From Lichenihabitans psoromatis (lineage in GTDB: Bacteria; Pseudomonadota; Alphaproteobacteria; Rhizobiales; Beijerinckiaceae), in assembly GCF_004323635.1 (NCBI RefSeq), contig NZ_CP036515.1, forward strand, positions 62,001 to 126,000: 64,000 bases of DNA, in the 5' to 3' direction. Positions 55,121-63,417 of the stretch are shown piece by piece. The notes below the pieces were generated by a model. It did no database searches. It was given only the letters and a program-made list of their open reading frames with translations, and was not told the origin of the DNA. A program made the position numbers and the translations under genes. The stretch's first letter is position 1. The number at the start of each line of letters is the position of its first letter.

Positions 55121-55183
55121 CGATCCATCCTCCAGGCTCGAAAGCCATACATCGGGATGGACCACTTCAAGGGGGGACGATCA

Positions 55184-55508
55184 GGGTCCAACGATGACGT
55201 GGCCGAATACGCAGTCTTAGGATACTGACTGTGCTTCACTTCAACATCGGCCGAGCACTGCCACCTAGATGCCGAATCCGAAGGCAGCGTCGGACGGTCG
55301 AGTGGCGGGCCCAAACTGATGCGGGAACGGGCTAAAACTGGACACCTTCAAGAACCTCGCGGTTTTGGCCGGACTATGATTCTCTGTCGATGATGGGGTT
55401 GGAGGCGGGGCGGGACTCAGAGCCCGGTCGCTCACATGTTCGCTCGGCAGGTGGCGCAGATCCCGAGCGAGCTGCAATCTCGATAAAAGTTAACTCGTCA
55501 TCTTCCGT
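55184..55508. other. Non-coding junction between the IS and the Fic/NACHT cassette
   Basis: No gene supported. After the GGGT target duplication the DNA is GC-rich to about 55480 and then becomes A+T-rich at the edge of the cassette, marking a probable recombination border. Confidence 0.4.
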
Positions 55509-57887
55509 TTATTGTCCCCGGACTGCTCCCTCAAAAGCCCGCACTTTTTCTACAGTCCAAGCCGGTTCGTCGGCATCCTTAGTCGCACGTTCGCGCGCCT
55601 GCACCGCCATCCAGCGACGATATCTCGGTTCGGGATGTTCCGCCTCAAGAGCTTTGATCGCTTGATAGGCCTCGGAGCCTGGAACTTCCACGAGCATATT
55701 AAACAGCATACTACGCGCTTCCTGCGCATCATCCCGCAGCGTAGGCGAATAGCTACCCTTACCCGCGCGTTCTATATCCTCAGCAACCCGAATGAAACGA
55801 TGCATAAGGATGTACAAAGTTTTCAAATATTTCGCATTTCGGTAGGCGCCAACTCTCATTCCAGTGCCGTGCCGATCGCTGTGAAGTTCAATGATAAAGT
55901 CCTGCGCGAAATCCGAAGCAATTTTAGGGGAGAGCCTCCCAAGCACCAGATCAAGCTGGGGAATGGCAGAGGCGGGATCGGTATTCACCCAAAGCGCAAA
56001 CCAACTTGGACGCTGTTCAATGCACGTCGTGTTCTCCACTTTTGCGGCCGCCAATTTCGCTAGCGCTTGAGGTGAAGTTTCACCGCTCGTAAGAATGTTA
56101 AGACAATATCGCAGCCGGTCCGCGTTTTTTACCTCATTATTAGTAAGCCATTCAATTATCACAAGCGAAACATCTCTGTGAAGCCAGGGTGCGTAGTAAA
56201 AAATGTCGTGGATGATACTGTGGGCGGCACGATCAGCCGCACCATGTTGTAACTCCCACCTCAGTTCTAGCTCTACCGCCTTCCGACCAACTTCAGGAAA
56301 GACGCGATATAACTGTTCGAACCAGGGAGGAAAGCCGTTAAGCTCCCATGTAATATAACGGAACGCCAGCCGCGCCTCGTCCTGCGTCAAGCGCAGGGCG
56401 AACGCGCTATCTTCACTAGCTTCGATAGCCAAGCCCGTTATCGCAAAGATCAGCGCGTAGGGGGTAGAGCTGCTATTGGCACCCTCGGAACGCAACTCGG
56501 GACGATAGGCGCGCCAATGTGCAACCGAGGCATCCCGATATGCTCTTGCAACAGGCATTCCGAATTCCGGAATGAGCCCCTGCCAGTCGGCAGACCCGTG
56601 ACGGTTCGTCGAGGTTGTGGTGGTGCTCATGCTGCTGACAAGCAGATGATATTGATCGCTGCTTAACTCTCCGGGCTTAATTCCGGAGGGATGAAGGATC
56701 CGATCGGGGTTCGCCTCTAGAGCGCGTATCCAGCCTGCACGGCCCTTTTTTTGCCTGCGCTCCAACAGTTCGTGCTTCCGCTTCCATCGACTGTCCTCCG
56801 CATCCAAGTCATACCAATCGGGCGAAAGCTTTGGATTGAGTCGAGTATAAAGAATCGTCTCAAGATGCTTGTCATCGCCGACTGCGCCTGTAAGCGCTGT
56901 AAACCAAGCTGCCGGGCGATCCCTATCGATGTATATTCGTACGCATAGGGAGAAAGCCACAAACCTGTCATCGCCTTTTTTCGAACCCACCCATTCGAGA
57001 CAGCGCTCGAAGTCTTCCGGCCCAAAGCCCCAAAAATGTCCTAGGTAAGACACTTGCCAGTCATCTACTAGAGGCTGATTTTGACGCGCTAACAGAGCTC
57101 GTTTATCTGCAATGCTGGCCCAATAGAGAAGGTCGTTGAGAACAGGCCAACGCGGTACATTTTTCGAGAGTGCGTTTTCATATTCTCCGACAAATCTGTT
57201 CCTGTACTTGAGCGTGGACGCCATGAGCAAGACAGAGATCGCCGCTGGAGAAAGCGCCGGGAACGAACGAGCAGCCACTAGTCGGTCTACAGCATGGAGC
57301 GCTGGGGGGAGTAGCCAAGCGAACTCTTCGGATACATGACGCTCGCCGTACTCAATCAAGGAGTTACGCTCAAGGATGCTGCTCAGACCCTCAACTAAGC
57401 ATCCCAATGGATGATGCGGCGCCTTGTCGGACATAAGCGGTAAACGAATGATGAGCCCTTGAAACCGAAAATCTACCCCGCGCGTGTTGAACTGCTGTAA
57501 TGGCGCGGCATGCTCAATCGCGCGAAGCAGCATTTCAATCCCACGTAAGGTCGGCGCCACCCAATCAAACAACTCAGCGAGAACAGCGCGATGAAGCGGC
57601 CCCGAATCGGCGGCGATCGTTTCCCACAACCTTTCCTTCTGTCCGGCATCGCCGACAGCCATTACGCCTCGTATCGCGGCAATGCGTGCGTGTTCTCTTC
57701 TGGACGGATCTCCCGCGATCAAGGCGAGAGCCGGTGCGCAGTCCACCATCGCGCCTTGACACACCAGACGGCCGAGGAAGAAAATAACATCGTCATTCGT
57801 GCTGTAGGCTTCGATAAGTGCAAGGGCGTCGCTCGTAAGATCGGGGGTAGCGATTCTTTCGATTGCGCTGCTGTCCAGAACGCTCAT
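55509..57887 (-). CDS. Large alpha-helical protein of unknown family (candidate sensor of the Fic-NACHT cassette)
   Basis: 792 residues, no leader or membrane segment. Mostly helical, with HEAT-like pairs in the first 150 residues (LALIEAYSTNDDVIFFLGRLV, ARIAAIRGVMAVGDAGQKERLWETI) and many aromatic-rich helices later (WLTNNEVKNADRLRYCLNIL, YLKTLYILMHRFIRV). No catalytic motif seen. It starts at ATG 57887 inside the stop of the NTPase gene (ATGA), so translation is coupled. Base composition is visibly more A+T-rich than flanking chromosome. In one-chain NLR-like proteins this position is the repeat sensor; a trans-acting sensor role is inferred. Confidence 0.78.
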   Translation of the reverse strand: MSVLDSSAIERIATPDLTSDALALIEAYSTNDDVIFFLGRLVCQGAMVDCAPALALIAGDPSRREHARIAAIRGVMAVGDAGQKERLWETIAADSGPLHRAVLAELFDWVAPTLRGIEMLLRAIEHAAPLQQFNTRGVDFRFQGLIIRLPLMSDKAPHHPLGCLVEGLSSILERNSLIEYGERHVSEEFAWLLPPALHAVDRLVAARSFPALSPAAISVLLMASTLKYRNRFVGEYENALSKNVPRWPVLNDLLYWASIADKRALLARQNQPLVDDWQVSYLGHFWGFGPEDFERCLEWVGSKKGDDRFVAFSLCVRIYIDRDRPAAWFTALTGAVGDDKHLETILYTRLNPKLSPDWYDLDAEDSRWKRKHELLERRQKKGRAGWIRALEANPDRILHPSGIKPGELSSDQYHLLVSSMSTTTTSTNRHGSADWQGLIPEFGMPVARAYRDASVAHWRAYRPELRSEGANSSSTPYALIFAITGLAIEASEDSAFALRLTQDEARLAFRYITWELNGFPPWFEQLYRVFPEVGRKAVELELRWELQHGAADRAAHSIIHDIFYYAPWLHRDVSLVIIEWLTNNEVKNADRLRYCLNILTSGETSPQALAKLAAAKVENTTCIEQRPSWFALWVNTDPASAIPQLDLVLGRLSPKIASDFAQDFIIELHSDRHGTGMRVGAYRNAKYLKTLYILMHRFIRVAEDIERAGKGSYSPTLRDDAQEARSMLFNMLVEVPGSEAYQAIKALEAEHPEPRYRRWMAVQARERATKDADEPAWTVEKVRAFEGAVRGQ

Positions 57888-59224
57888 TCTTCCCGTTCCT
57901 TCGCCATCCGCTCAACGAGTTCTCTAAGCATCGTCCGCCGTACCTCCAGCGGGAGCTGGGAAGGGTCACCTCCTTCGCTTGCGACCTCCGGCGCTAATGC
58001 AAGCGCCTTATCCCGCACCGCGTCGTCGAGCAGGATCAGCCACGTTAGCGTTGGTCGCATGCGCGGCACGATGATCTCTTCACCGTAGCTGTTGCGGAAG
58101 AAGAGGTGCTCAACCCTACTCCTTCCGTCCGGATAGCAAAGCAAGCCGTTCGCCCACTCCGCGCTTAATAGCTCGCGGATCTCACGGTGGCGGAACCGAA
58201 CGGTCGTATAGACAATATCGTCGAACAGACCAGTGCGCAGCAGAACGTCAATCTCTGACTCAGTCCAGTCCGGCAACAGCACACGAGGGTCGATACGATC
58301 AGGGCTTTGCACGCCGTTTGGCAGGCAAATTACGGCCTTCCCGGTGAGCATAACCGCGCCTGCAAGTGTTCGAGCACCGTCTCGCGCTTTCGCCGGATCA
58401 ATCCGCAACTGCGCTCTCGCGCCTGACATCGGCTCTAACTGAAGAGTAATCATCCTCTGCAAGACCTCGAAGCGGCTGCCGAGCTGGTGGTCGGCAATCC
58501 AGACACCAATGAGTGCCTTGAGGTCAAAGGGACGTTCGGCGAGCATCAACAAATTGCAGCGCTTTACGGTGTCGACAAAGCTGCCGACATCGCTGATGCC
58601 GTATTGACTAGCGAATAGCGCAATCTCATCCTCGGTAAGGCCGGCAAGCCGGAACAGCTTGAGCATGGGGTCGCGTTTACGGGCTATATCGGTTTCGTCT
58701 TCAGCAGGCAGGGGCTCGCCGAATGGCAGATGCTGTTCAATCAGCGTCTGATCGGGAAGGGCGCGCCAGGCGTCCTCGCGGCTGGTTATGAAGATGTGCG
58801 TTCGTTCAAGCGCGCTATGAATCCTTGCCCCGAAGACGCGCACGGCATTTTCTAGAGCCCGAGGGGTTTCCAGCTGCGCCTCATCGACGGAGTCGAGGAA
58901 AAACCAACCTTCTTCGGTTGAGCCTAGCCACGTGGAAAATTCTTCCGCTGTGCCGATTTCGAAGGCCCGGTCAAAGTCGATGTCAATTTTCTCGATCCGT
59001 ATAAAGAAAGCCTTTTTGCCACGGGTCCGCATCTTTCCGGCGTGGGTCTTTGCCTCGAATGTTTTGCCCGCGCCGGGATCGGCGATGATCAATACTCGGT
59101 GCTCGTCCTTGATCTCTTCCCACCACTGCGACTGTCCGGTCCCTGGCGCGAGAAAATCCCACTCCCAGGAGCGCGACGACAGCGGCTTAAACCGGCGAAT
59201 GAGTTCGACCGTCTCCTCTACCAT
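57884..59224 (-). CDS. NACHT/STAND-like P-loop NTPase
   Basis: 446 residues. Walker A ADPGAGKT (about 48-55), Walker B FFLDSVDEA (about 108-116), sensor-1-like IFITSRED (about 144-151), and FRHREIRELLSAEW in the C-terminal third, equivalent to the FxHxxxxEYLAA helix of NACHT winged-helix regions. The short N-terminus (RFKPLSSRSWEWDFLAPG) holds no effector domain and the protein ends without sensor repeats; both functions appear to sit in neighbouring genes. Overlaps the Fic stop by 7 bp and the helical-protein start by 4 bp. Family-level NACHT assignment is from motifs only. Confidence 0.82.
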   Translation of the reverse strand: MVEETVELIRRFKPLSSRSWEWDFLAPGTGQSQWWEEIKDEHRVLIIADPGAGKTFEAKTHAGKMRTRGKKAFFIRIEKIDIDFDRAFEIGTAEEFSTWLGSTEEGWFFLDSVDEAQLETPRALENAVRVFGARIHSALERTHIFITSREDAWRALPDQTLIEQHLPFGEPLPAEDETDIARKRDPMLKLFRLAGLTEDEIALFASQYGISDVGSFVDTVKRCNLLMLAERPFDLKALIGVWIADHQLGSRFEVLQRMITLQLEPMSGARAQLRIDPAKARDGARTLAGAVMLTGKAVICLPNGVQSPDRIDPRVLLPDWTESEIDVLLRTGLFDDIVYTTVRFRHREIRELLSAEWANGLLCYPDGRSRVEHLFFRNSYGEEIIVPRMRPTLTWLILLDDAVRDKALALAPEVASEGGDPSQLPLEVRRTMLRELVERMAKEREE

Positions 59225-60408
59225 GGTCGCAATCCGATGTTGGCAGGGTAGAGATTGGGGAACCAGCGCTCAGCAACGTCGGCAGGGAAGGCAAGGCGCA
59301 GCGGCGCGCGGTGGGTTGCTGCCGTTAGCATTCGGCGATCGACCAGCGCCGAGGTTACATTACGCGCGGTTCGTTCCCCGAAACCTATGAGCGCAGGAAC
59401 CTTTGAGCGTTCGATCTCACCGCTCATGACGGCCTCACGCAGAACAGCGAAGCTTCCACGCAGTAAGCGTTTGGTCCGGACTTCTTCTTCGATATGGATT
59501 TCTATCCGTGTCAGCAACGTCGCGGGTTCCAGCAGATGGCTCATGAAGCGTATCTGGTCCACAGACTGCTTGATGAAGAACTTGCAGAACTCGATCAGTC
59601 CGCGTTCGGTAAGATTACCGCGACCATCGCGATCACCGTCGCGCGGTCCATCTGCCTGAGCAAGCAGCGCCTTGTAGCGAACCTCATCGCGGGCTAGCCC
59701 GCGAGCGACCGACCATAAACTCGTGCCGATGTCTAGCCGCTTAAAAAGAGCATGCGACATAAGCCGCGCCACTCGCCCGTTGCCATCAAGGAAGGGATGT
59801 ATCCACAAAAAGCGATGATGAACTGCGCCCACGGTTTGAATCTGACGAGTCTTGCTTAGCGGCGGAGACCCGTAGGCGGTATTGAAGCGCGCCATGAAAC
59901 GCGGAAGCTGGTCGTATTCCGGAGGAAAGTGCCGGCCGACCTGAACATCCCGCTTTCGCCACTCGCCAGGGACGATTTCAATCCGTTGTCTCGTTTTTTC
60001 GTCGGTGACAAATAGCATCTCAGGCGGAAGGCGTGAGCAGAATTCTTTGTGCAGCCAGGAGGCATAAGCTGCCGAGGCGGGCCATGCGTCCGGATCCCGA
60101 CCGGCATCGATTAATTGCTGTACATGTATGTGGGCAACTGCTTCCTTCTGCAAGTCGCGCATTGTTGGCTCGGAGGAGAAGTCGTTGGCCAATGCGCGGT
60201 CAATGTCACGCGGGTGCGTATCGTGACCTTCGATCAGATTGGAGTAGTAACAATTCATCGATCGCACGAGATCGCCTATCGACTCGCGCACGATAGGATG
60301 CATTCTAGCTGCTAGTGCACTCGCATCGGCCACAAGAGCGAGGAAATCGTCGTCAAGCGCGCGTGACGCTTCGTCCGGGACCATCGGTTCCATGCTGCCA
60401 ATATCCAT
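59218..60408 (-). CDS. Fic-domain protein (class II, AMPylase-competent motif) with C-terminal winged helix
   Basis: 396 residues from ATG 60408. N-terminal helix carries the inhibitory motif SNLIEG (Ser56, Glu60, Gly61), the class II arrangement. The active-site loop HPFLDGNGRVAR (about 204-215) is a complete HxFxDGNGRxxR, so AMP transfer from ATP to a protein hydroxyl is expected. The C-terminal ~100 residues look like a winged helix (MSGEIERSKVPALIGFGERTARN). First gene of the three-gene cassette and candidate effector or regulator. Confidence 0.92.
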   Translation of the reverse strand: MDIGSMEPMVPDEASRALDDDFLALVADASALAARMHPIVRESIGDLVRSMNCYYSNLIEGHDTHPRDIDRALANDFSSEPTMRDLQKEAVAHIHVQQLIDAGRDPDAWPASAAYASWLHKEFCSRLPPEMLFVTDEKTRQRIEIVPGEWRKRDVQVGRHFPPEYDQLPRFMARFNTAYGSPPLSKTRQIQTVGAVHHRFLWIHPFLDGNGRVARLMSHALFKRLDIGTSLWSVARGLARDEVRYKALLAQADGPRDGDRDGRGNLTERGLIEFCKFFIKQSVDQIRFMSHLLEPATLLTRIEIHIEEEVRTKRLLRGSFAVLREAVMSGEIERSKVPALIGFGERTARNVTSALVDRRMLTAATHRAPLRLAFPADVAERWFPNLYPANIGLRPW

Positions 60409-60788
60409 CACCCGCTTATACCGGATGTTTTTCCGTTTCGAAAGTCACCTAGCTGACGCAAATTGCAGAAGATTCTGACTTCGTCGCTCAACTAAATTCC
60501 GGTTGTCTTGCCGGTTGACGATTGAAGTTAGGTGGTCGAGCGTTGCCGGGAGCGCGTCAATCAACACGTCTGCCGATTGCCTTGCGTTTTTCGACTCACT
60601 CCTGATGCCCGCGGCCAGTATACAGTCGTTCGCGGCAAGCGTGATCTGAACAAACGTCGCGGCCCGCATCGCAGCAGACTGTATGAGGCGCTCGACGGCC
60701 GGTGCCGACCATCTTGCCGTAATGATTGCTCGACTTTGCGCGCGTGGGCGGCAAACTTGTAACGCCGCTGCGAGCCCGATCGACGAGG
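60409..60788. other. Upstream region of the Fic cassette
   Basis: Holds the promoter of the Fic-NACHT operon (A+T-rich stretch 60415-60480) and only doubtful short frames. A strong AAGGAG at about 60790-60800 on the minus strand precedes an ATG (60792 downward), but the frame soon turns into Arg/Cys-rich non-coding-like sequence; a sensible helical frame resumes in another register at 60669. Confidence 0.35.
60445..60669 (-). CDS. Possible small helical protein, perhaps a gene remnant
   Basis: 74 residues, MRAATFVQITLAANDCILAAG... then SADVLIDALPATLDHLTSIV. Upstream in the same frame, sequence such as WSAPAVERLIQSAAM also looks coding but has no start codon, suggesting a frameshifted remnant of a longer gene that began at the good ribosome site near 60795. 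Confidence 0.3.
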   Translation of the reverse strand: MRAATFVQITLAANDCILAAGIRSESKNARQSADVLIDALPATLDHLTSIVNRQDNRNLVERRSQNLLQFASAR

Positions 60789-61130
60789 GTGCTCATCTTG
60801 GTCTCCTTAGTCTCCAAAACGCCGCCTGTGACGCCAGATGGTCGATATTTCGTGGTTCGTGGACGCTTTTGGCGCACTTCAAACCCGGACCTGTCCGCCG
60901 CCGATCGCACACGCTTGGTCGCAGCTCTGATGTCGGCCCGACGAGCGGTCGCAGCCGCAAGACGAGACGCGGACGTCGATCAAGAGGCCCGAGCACACGC
61001 GGCGGTCGATCAAGCAAAGCACGAACTCGGCGAGCGAGGACCGGTTTGGTGGACGGACGGCGCACCCGATCTCAACCGCCACATGGTGCGGACGACGATC
61101 TATGCCGACTGGTTCGCAACGATGGCATGA
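60789..61130 (+). CDS. Conserved hypothetical protein
   Basis: About 113 residues; start uncertain (GTG 60789 or TTG 60798). Recognisable conserved blocks: PDGRYFVVRGRFWRTSNPDL, a charged helix (RLVAALMSARRAVAAARRDA), ELGERGPVWWTDGAPDLNRH and a C-terminal YADWF. Short proteins with this plan are common in alphaproteobacteria; function unknown. Independent of the Fic cassette strand. Confidence 0.62.
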   Translation: MLILVSLVSKTPPVTPDGRYFVVRGRFWRTSNPDLSAADRTRLVAALMSARRAVAAARRDADVDQEARAHAAVDQAKHELGERGPVWWTDGAPDLNRHMVRTTIYADWFATMA

Positions 61131-61233
61131 TCGGCTGTCGCTGATGCCTCCGAAACCAGGAAGGCAGAACAACGATTTCAGCAACGAGATACAAAATAGG
61201 GCTTGGGAAGCCGACTACTTCGCTGAAACTATC

Positions 61234-61277
61234 TGGTGCGCCCAAGGGGAATCGAACCCCTGTTTTCGCCGTGAGAG
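61234..61277 (-). other. Attachment site: 3' fragment of a tRNA-Glu-like gene
   Basis: Read on the minus strand: an anticodon-loop-like CTCTCAC (anticodon CTC, Glu), GGCG, variable AAAAC, T-arm AGGGG-TTCGATT-CCCCT, then TGGGCGC-A-CCA. No matching 5' half (expected to begin GCGCCCA) exists next to it, so this is a displaced 3' end, the usual mark left by tyrosine-integrase insertion into a tRNA gene. The integrase gene starts about 150 bp away. Confidence 0.75.
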
Positions 61278-61424
61278 AGGGGAAACATGGGCTTTCTTGA
61301 TCTATGGCGAACACCCGCGAACACCTGAACGCTTTGTAATATTTTGCTTATCCGTTCTTGATCGTTCGCAGGCATTCGCGTACATCCATTCCGTACATTT
61401 TCCGTACGCTCTGATTGGTAGCCA

Positions 61425-62732
61425 GTGGCCCGCACCGTCAAGAACCCAAAAACCGACTCTCGATCGGCCCGCACTAAGCTACCCGAGCGTCGCGAGCCGT
61501 ATTGGACGGTCGTTTCCGCTGGCTGTGCTTTGGGATACCGGCGTGGCGCAAACGGCGGGACGTGGCTCACCCGATTCCGCGATGAAACCGGCAAGCAGCA
61601 CCATGGCTCGCTCGGCGCTGCCGATGATGGTCGCGACCCTGACGGCGTCACGGTCTTTTCGTTTGCTCAGGCTCAGGAGCGCGCTCGTGACTTCTTCGGC
61701 CGAAAGGCGCGTGAACTGGCCGGCCACACAGAACCCGATGAGGGACCCTATGCCGTCGCCGCGGCTCTGGCTGACTACTTCGCTGAGCGGGAGCGTAAAG
61801 GGTCCAAGGGGGTCAGAGCGGATCGGTATGCGGCAGATGCTCGAATCTTGCCACCGCTCGGGACTGTCGAGGTTGACAGGCTAACCACCAAAGCCATCCG
61901 GGCTTGGCTGCTCAGCGTCGAGAAGGCGCCAAAGCTGCTCCGCACCAAACAGGGATCCGCGGTGCGCAAGACTGCGGATATTGACATCAACGACCCGGAT
62001 GCCGGCCGCGCACGTAAGGCGACGGCAAACCGGCTCCTCACGGTGCTGAAGGCGGCACTCAACTTTGCCTTTCACGAGGGCAAGGTTGCCTCCGACGAGC
62101 CCTGGCGCAAGGTAAAACCTTACCGGGAAGCAGACGCGCCGGTGATCGCCTTTCTAAGTTCGTCGGAATGCGTGAGGCTCGTTTACGCCTGCCAGGGATC
62201 ATTTCGAGATCTGGTTCGCGGCGCTCTTGTGACCGGCTGCCGTTATGGCGAGCTCACCCGCATGCACGTCGCCGACTTCAATCCAGACGCCGGCATGATC
62301 ACCGTCCGGCTTTCCAAATCCGGCAAGTCACGACACGTCGCGTTGGCTGATGAGGGGCGCCAGATCTTCAACAGCCTCACTGTAGGGCGCAAAGGCCGTG
62401 ACCTGATCTTCAAGCGGAATGACGGCAGGGCTTGGGGAGCGTCGCACCAACAGCGACCGCTCGAGGAAGCGGCTAAAGCAGCCCGGCTCGATCCGGCGCC
62501 GACGTTCCATGTTTTGAGACACACCTACGCGTCGTCTCTTGCCATGAAGGGCGTCTCGATGCGCGTGATAGCAGACCAACTCGGGCATGCCGACACGCGG
62601 GTCACGGAACGCCACTATGCCCGATTGGCGCCGTCATATGTCGCTGATGTCGTTCGGGCTGCCCTGCCCTCTATCGGAATCGCTGAAATGTTGGCAGCCG
62701 GCGGTGACGTCACGAGGATGAAACTGGAGTGA
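61425..62732 (+). CDS. Tyrosine recombinase/integrase
   Basis: 435 residues from GTG 61425. N-terminal arm-binding (DUF4102-lacking, SAM-like) region, then the catalytic domain with GCRYGELTR (first Arg), FHVLRHTYAS (HxxR), LGHADTRVTERHYARL (His and nucleophile Tyr). It would recombine attP with the 3' end of the tRNA gene, whose displaced copy sits just upstream. Phage or integrative-element origin. Confidence 0.92.
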   Translation: MARTVKNPKTDSRSARTKLPERREPYWTVVSAGCALGYRRGANGGTWLTRFRDETGKQHHGSLGAADDGRDPDGVTVFSFAQAQERARDFFGRKARELAGHTEPDEGPYAVAAALADYFAERERKGSKGVRADRYAADARILPPLGTVEVDRLTTKAIRAWLLSVEKAPKLLRTKQGSAVRKTADIDINDPDAGRARKATANRLLTVLKAALNFAFHEGKVASDEPWRKVKPYREADAPVIAFLSSSECVRLVYACQGSFRDLVRGALVTGCRYGELTRMHVADFNPDAGMITVRLSKSGKSRHVALADEGRQIFNSLTVGRKGRDLIFKRNDGRAWGASHQQRPLEEAAKAARLDPAPTFHVLRHTYASSLAMKGVSMRVIADQLGHADTRVTERHYARLAPSYVADVVRAALPSIGIAEMLAAGGDVTRMKLE

Positions 62733-62885
62733 GGCCATTAGGACCTAAATGCGGCGCGGCTGATCGCTGTTTGATCTCTGAGGTCGTCATCGCGCCACAC
62801 CGGCATGAGAGTGTGTCTGCCGATCGTTCATGTGTAAGATCGGCTTGAAGCTCTTATTTGGTTCCATCATCGCCGGTTGCTCAAC

Positions 62886-63137
62886 ATGACCACCATGCAA
62901 TCGCTTTGGCTGGCCGGGCAGGCAGGGCTGGTGGGTTGGCTAACATAGCATGCAGCGACCGATCCGGATCCTCCGTACTCCCGTCCAGTCGCGATCATCG
63001 TCGGCTTCATCATCGCCTGGAGCGAAGGAGCATTGGCCTGTCCTACGGTTGGTGGTAGGAAGAGGGATGCGCAACGGCATTATGCGGCTGGCTCAGCGAG
63101 CCTTTTGGATCGTGTTTCAGACGTTTTTCACGGTTGA
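62886..63137 (+). pseudogene. Possible amber-interrupted small membrane protein
   Basis: ATG 62886 gives MTTMQSLWLAGQAGLVGWLT, then TAG (62946-62948). The same frame goes on with HAATDPDPPYSRPVAIIVGF and IIAWSEGALAC, a plausible membrane helix, to TGA 63135. The tail overlaps the gene starting at 63067. Weak evidence alone. Confidence 0.25.
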
Positions 63138-63417
63138 AGGGTTTATGGCTGGGTGGAACGGGACGCTCATAAAAGGATGGTCCCGCCCAGCCTGTCTTAT
63201 CCTCGAAACAGCAACAGGCTTCTTTATGGGGCTTGCCCTCACGGTGGCCTGGGTCCTGCTTTACGAACTATTCCGCTTTACGCTTCCCCGCCTGTTGTGC
63301 AGCGGTGTTCAAAAGATACGCGCTGGCCATGTTTCGCGCCTGCGTGCTGGAAGGCCCCATGTGAGCGATCTTCGCAAAGACCTTAGCGGCATCGGGCCGG
63401 GTGAGAGCGGCGGCTAA
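63067..63417 (+). CDS. Small membrane protein of the integrated element
   Basis: Up to 116 residues from an ATG directly after AGGAAGAGGG. Two hydrophobic parts (AFWIVFQTFFTVEGFMAGW and GFFMGLALTVAWVLLYELF) and a basic C-tail. The last ~50 codons overlap the antisense phage-like gene and look non-coding, so the true protein may end earlier or be truncated. Holin-like topology is possible but unproven. Confidence 0.42.
   Translation: MRNGIMRLAQRAFWIVFQTFFTVEGFMAGWNGTLIKGWSRPACLILETATGFFMGLALTVAWVLLYELFRFTLPRLLCSGVQKIRAGHVSRLRAGRPHVSDLRKDLSGIGPGESGG

Larger units (their letters stand above)
53906..55183 (-). mobile_element. IS3-family insertion sequence (IS407-group-like), 1278 bp, apparently complete
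   Basis: Imperfect terminal inverted repeats, TGATCGGCCCCC...GTGGTCC at 53906-53929 and TGATCGTCCCCCC...GTGGTCC (minus strand) at 55183-55159, with TG/CA ends. Both are flanked by a direct GGGT (53902-53905 and 55184-55187), a 4-bp target duplication typical of this group. It carries OrfA and OrfB on the minus strand with an intact DDE triad and a slippery heptamer, so it may still be active. Confidence 0.93.

Noticed and set aside
61234..61320. Complete tRNA gene
   Set aside because: Only the anticodon-loop-to-CCA half is present; the neighbouring sequence cannot form the D-arm or the 5' acceptor strand.
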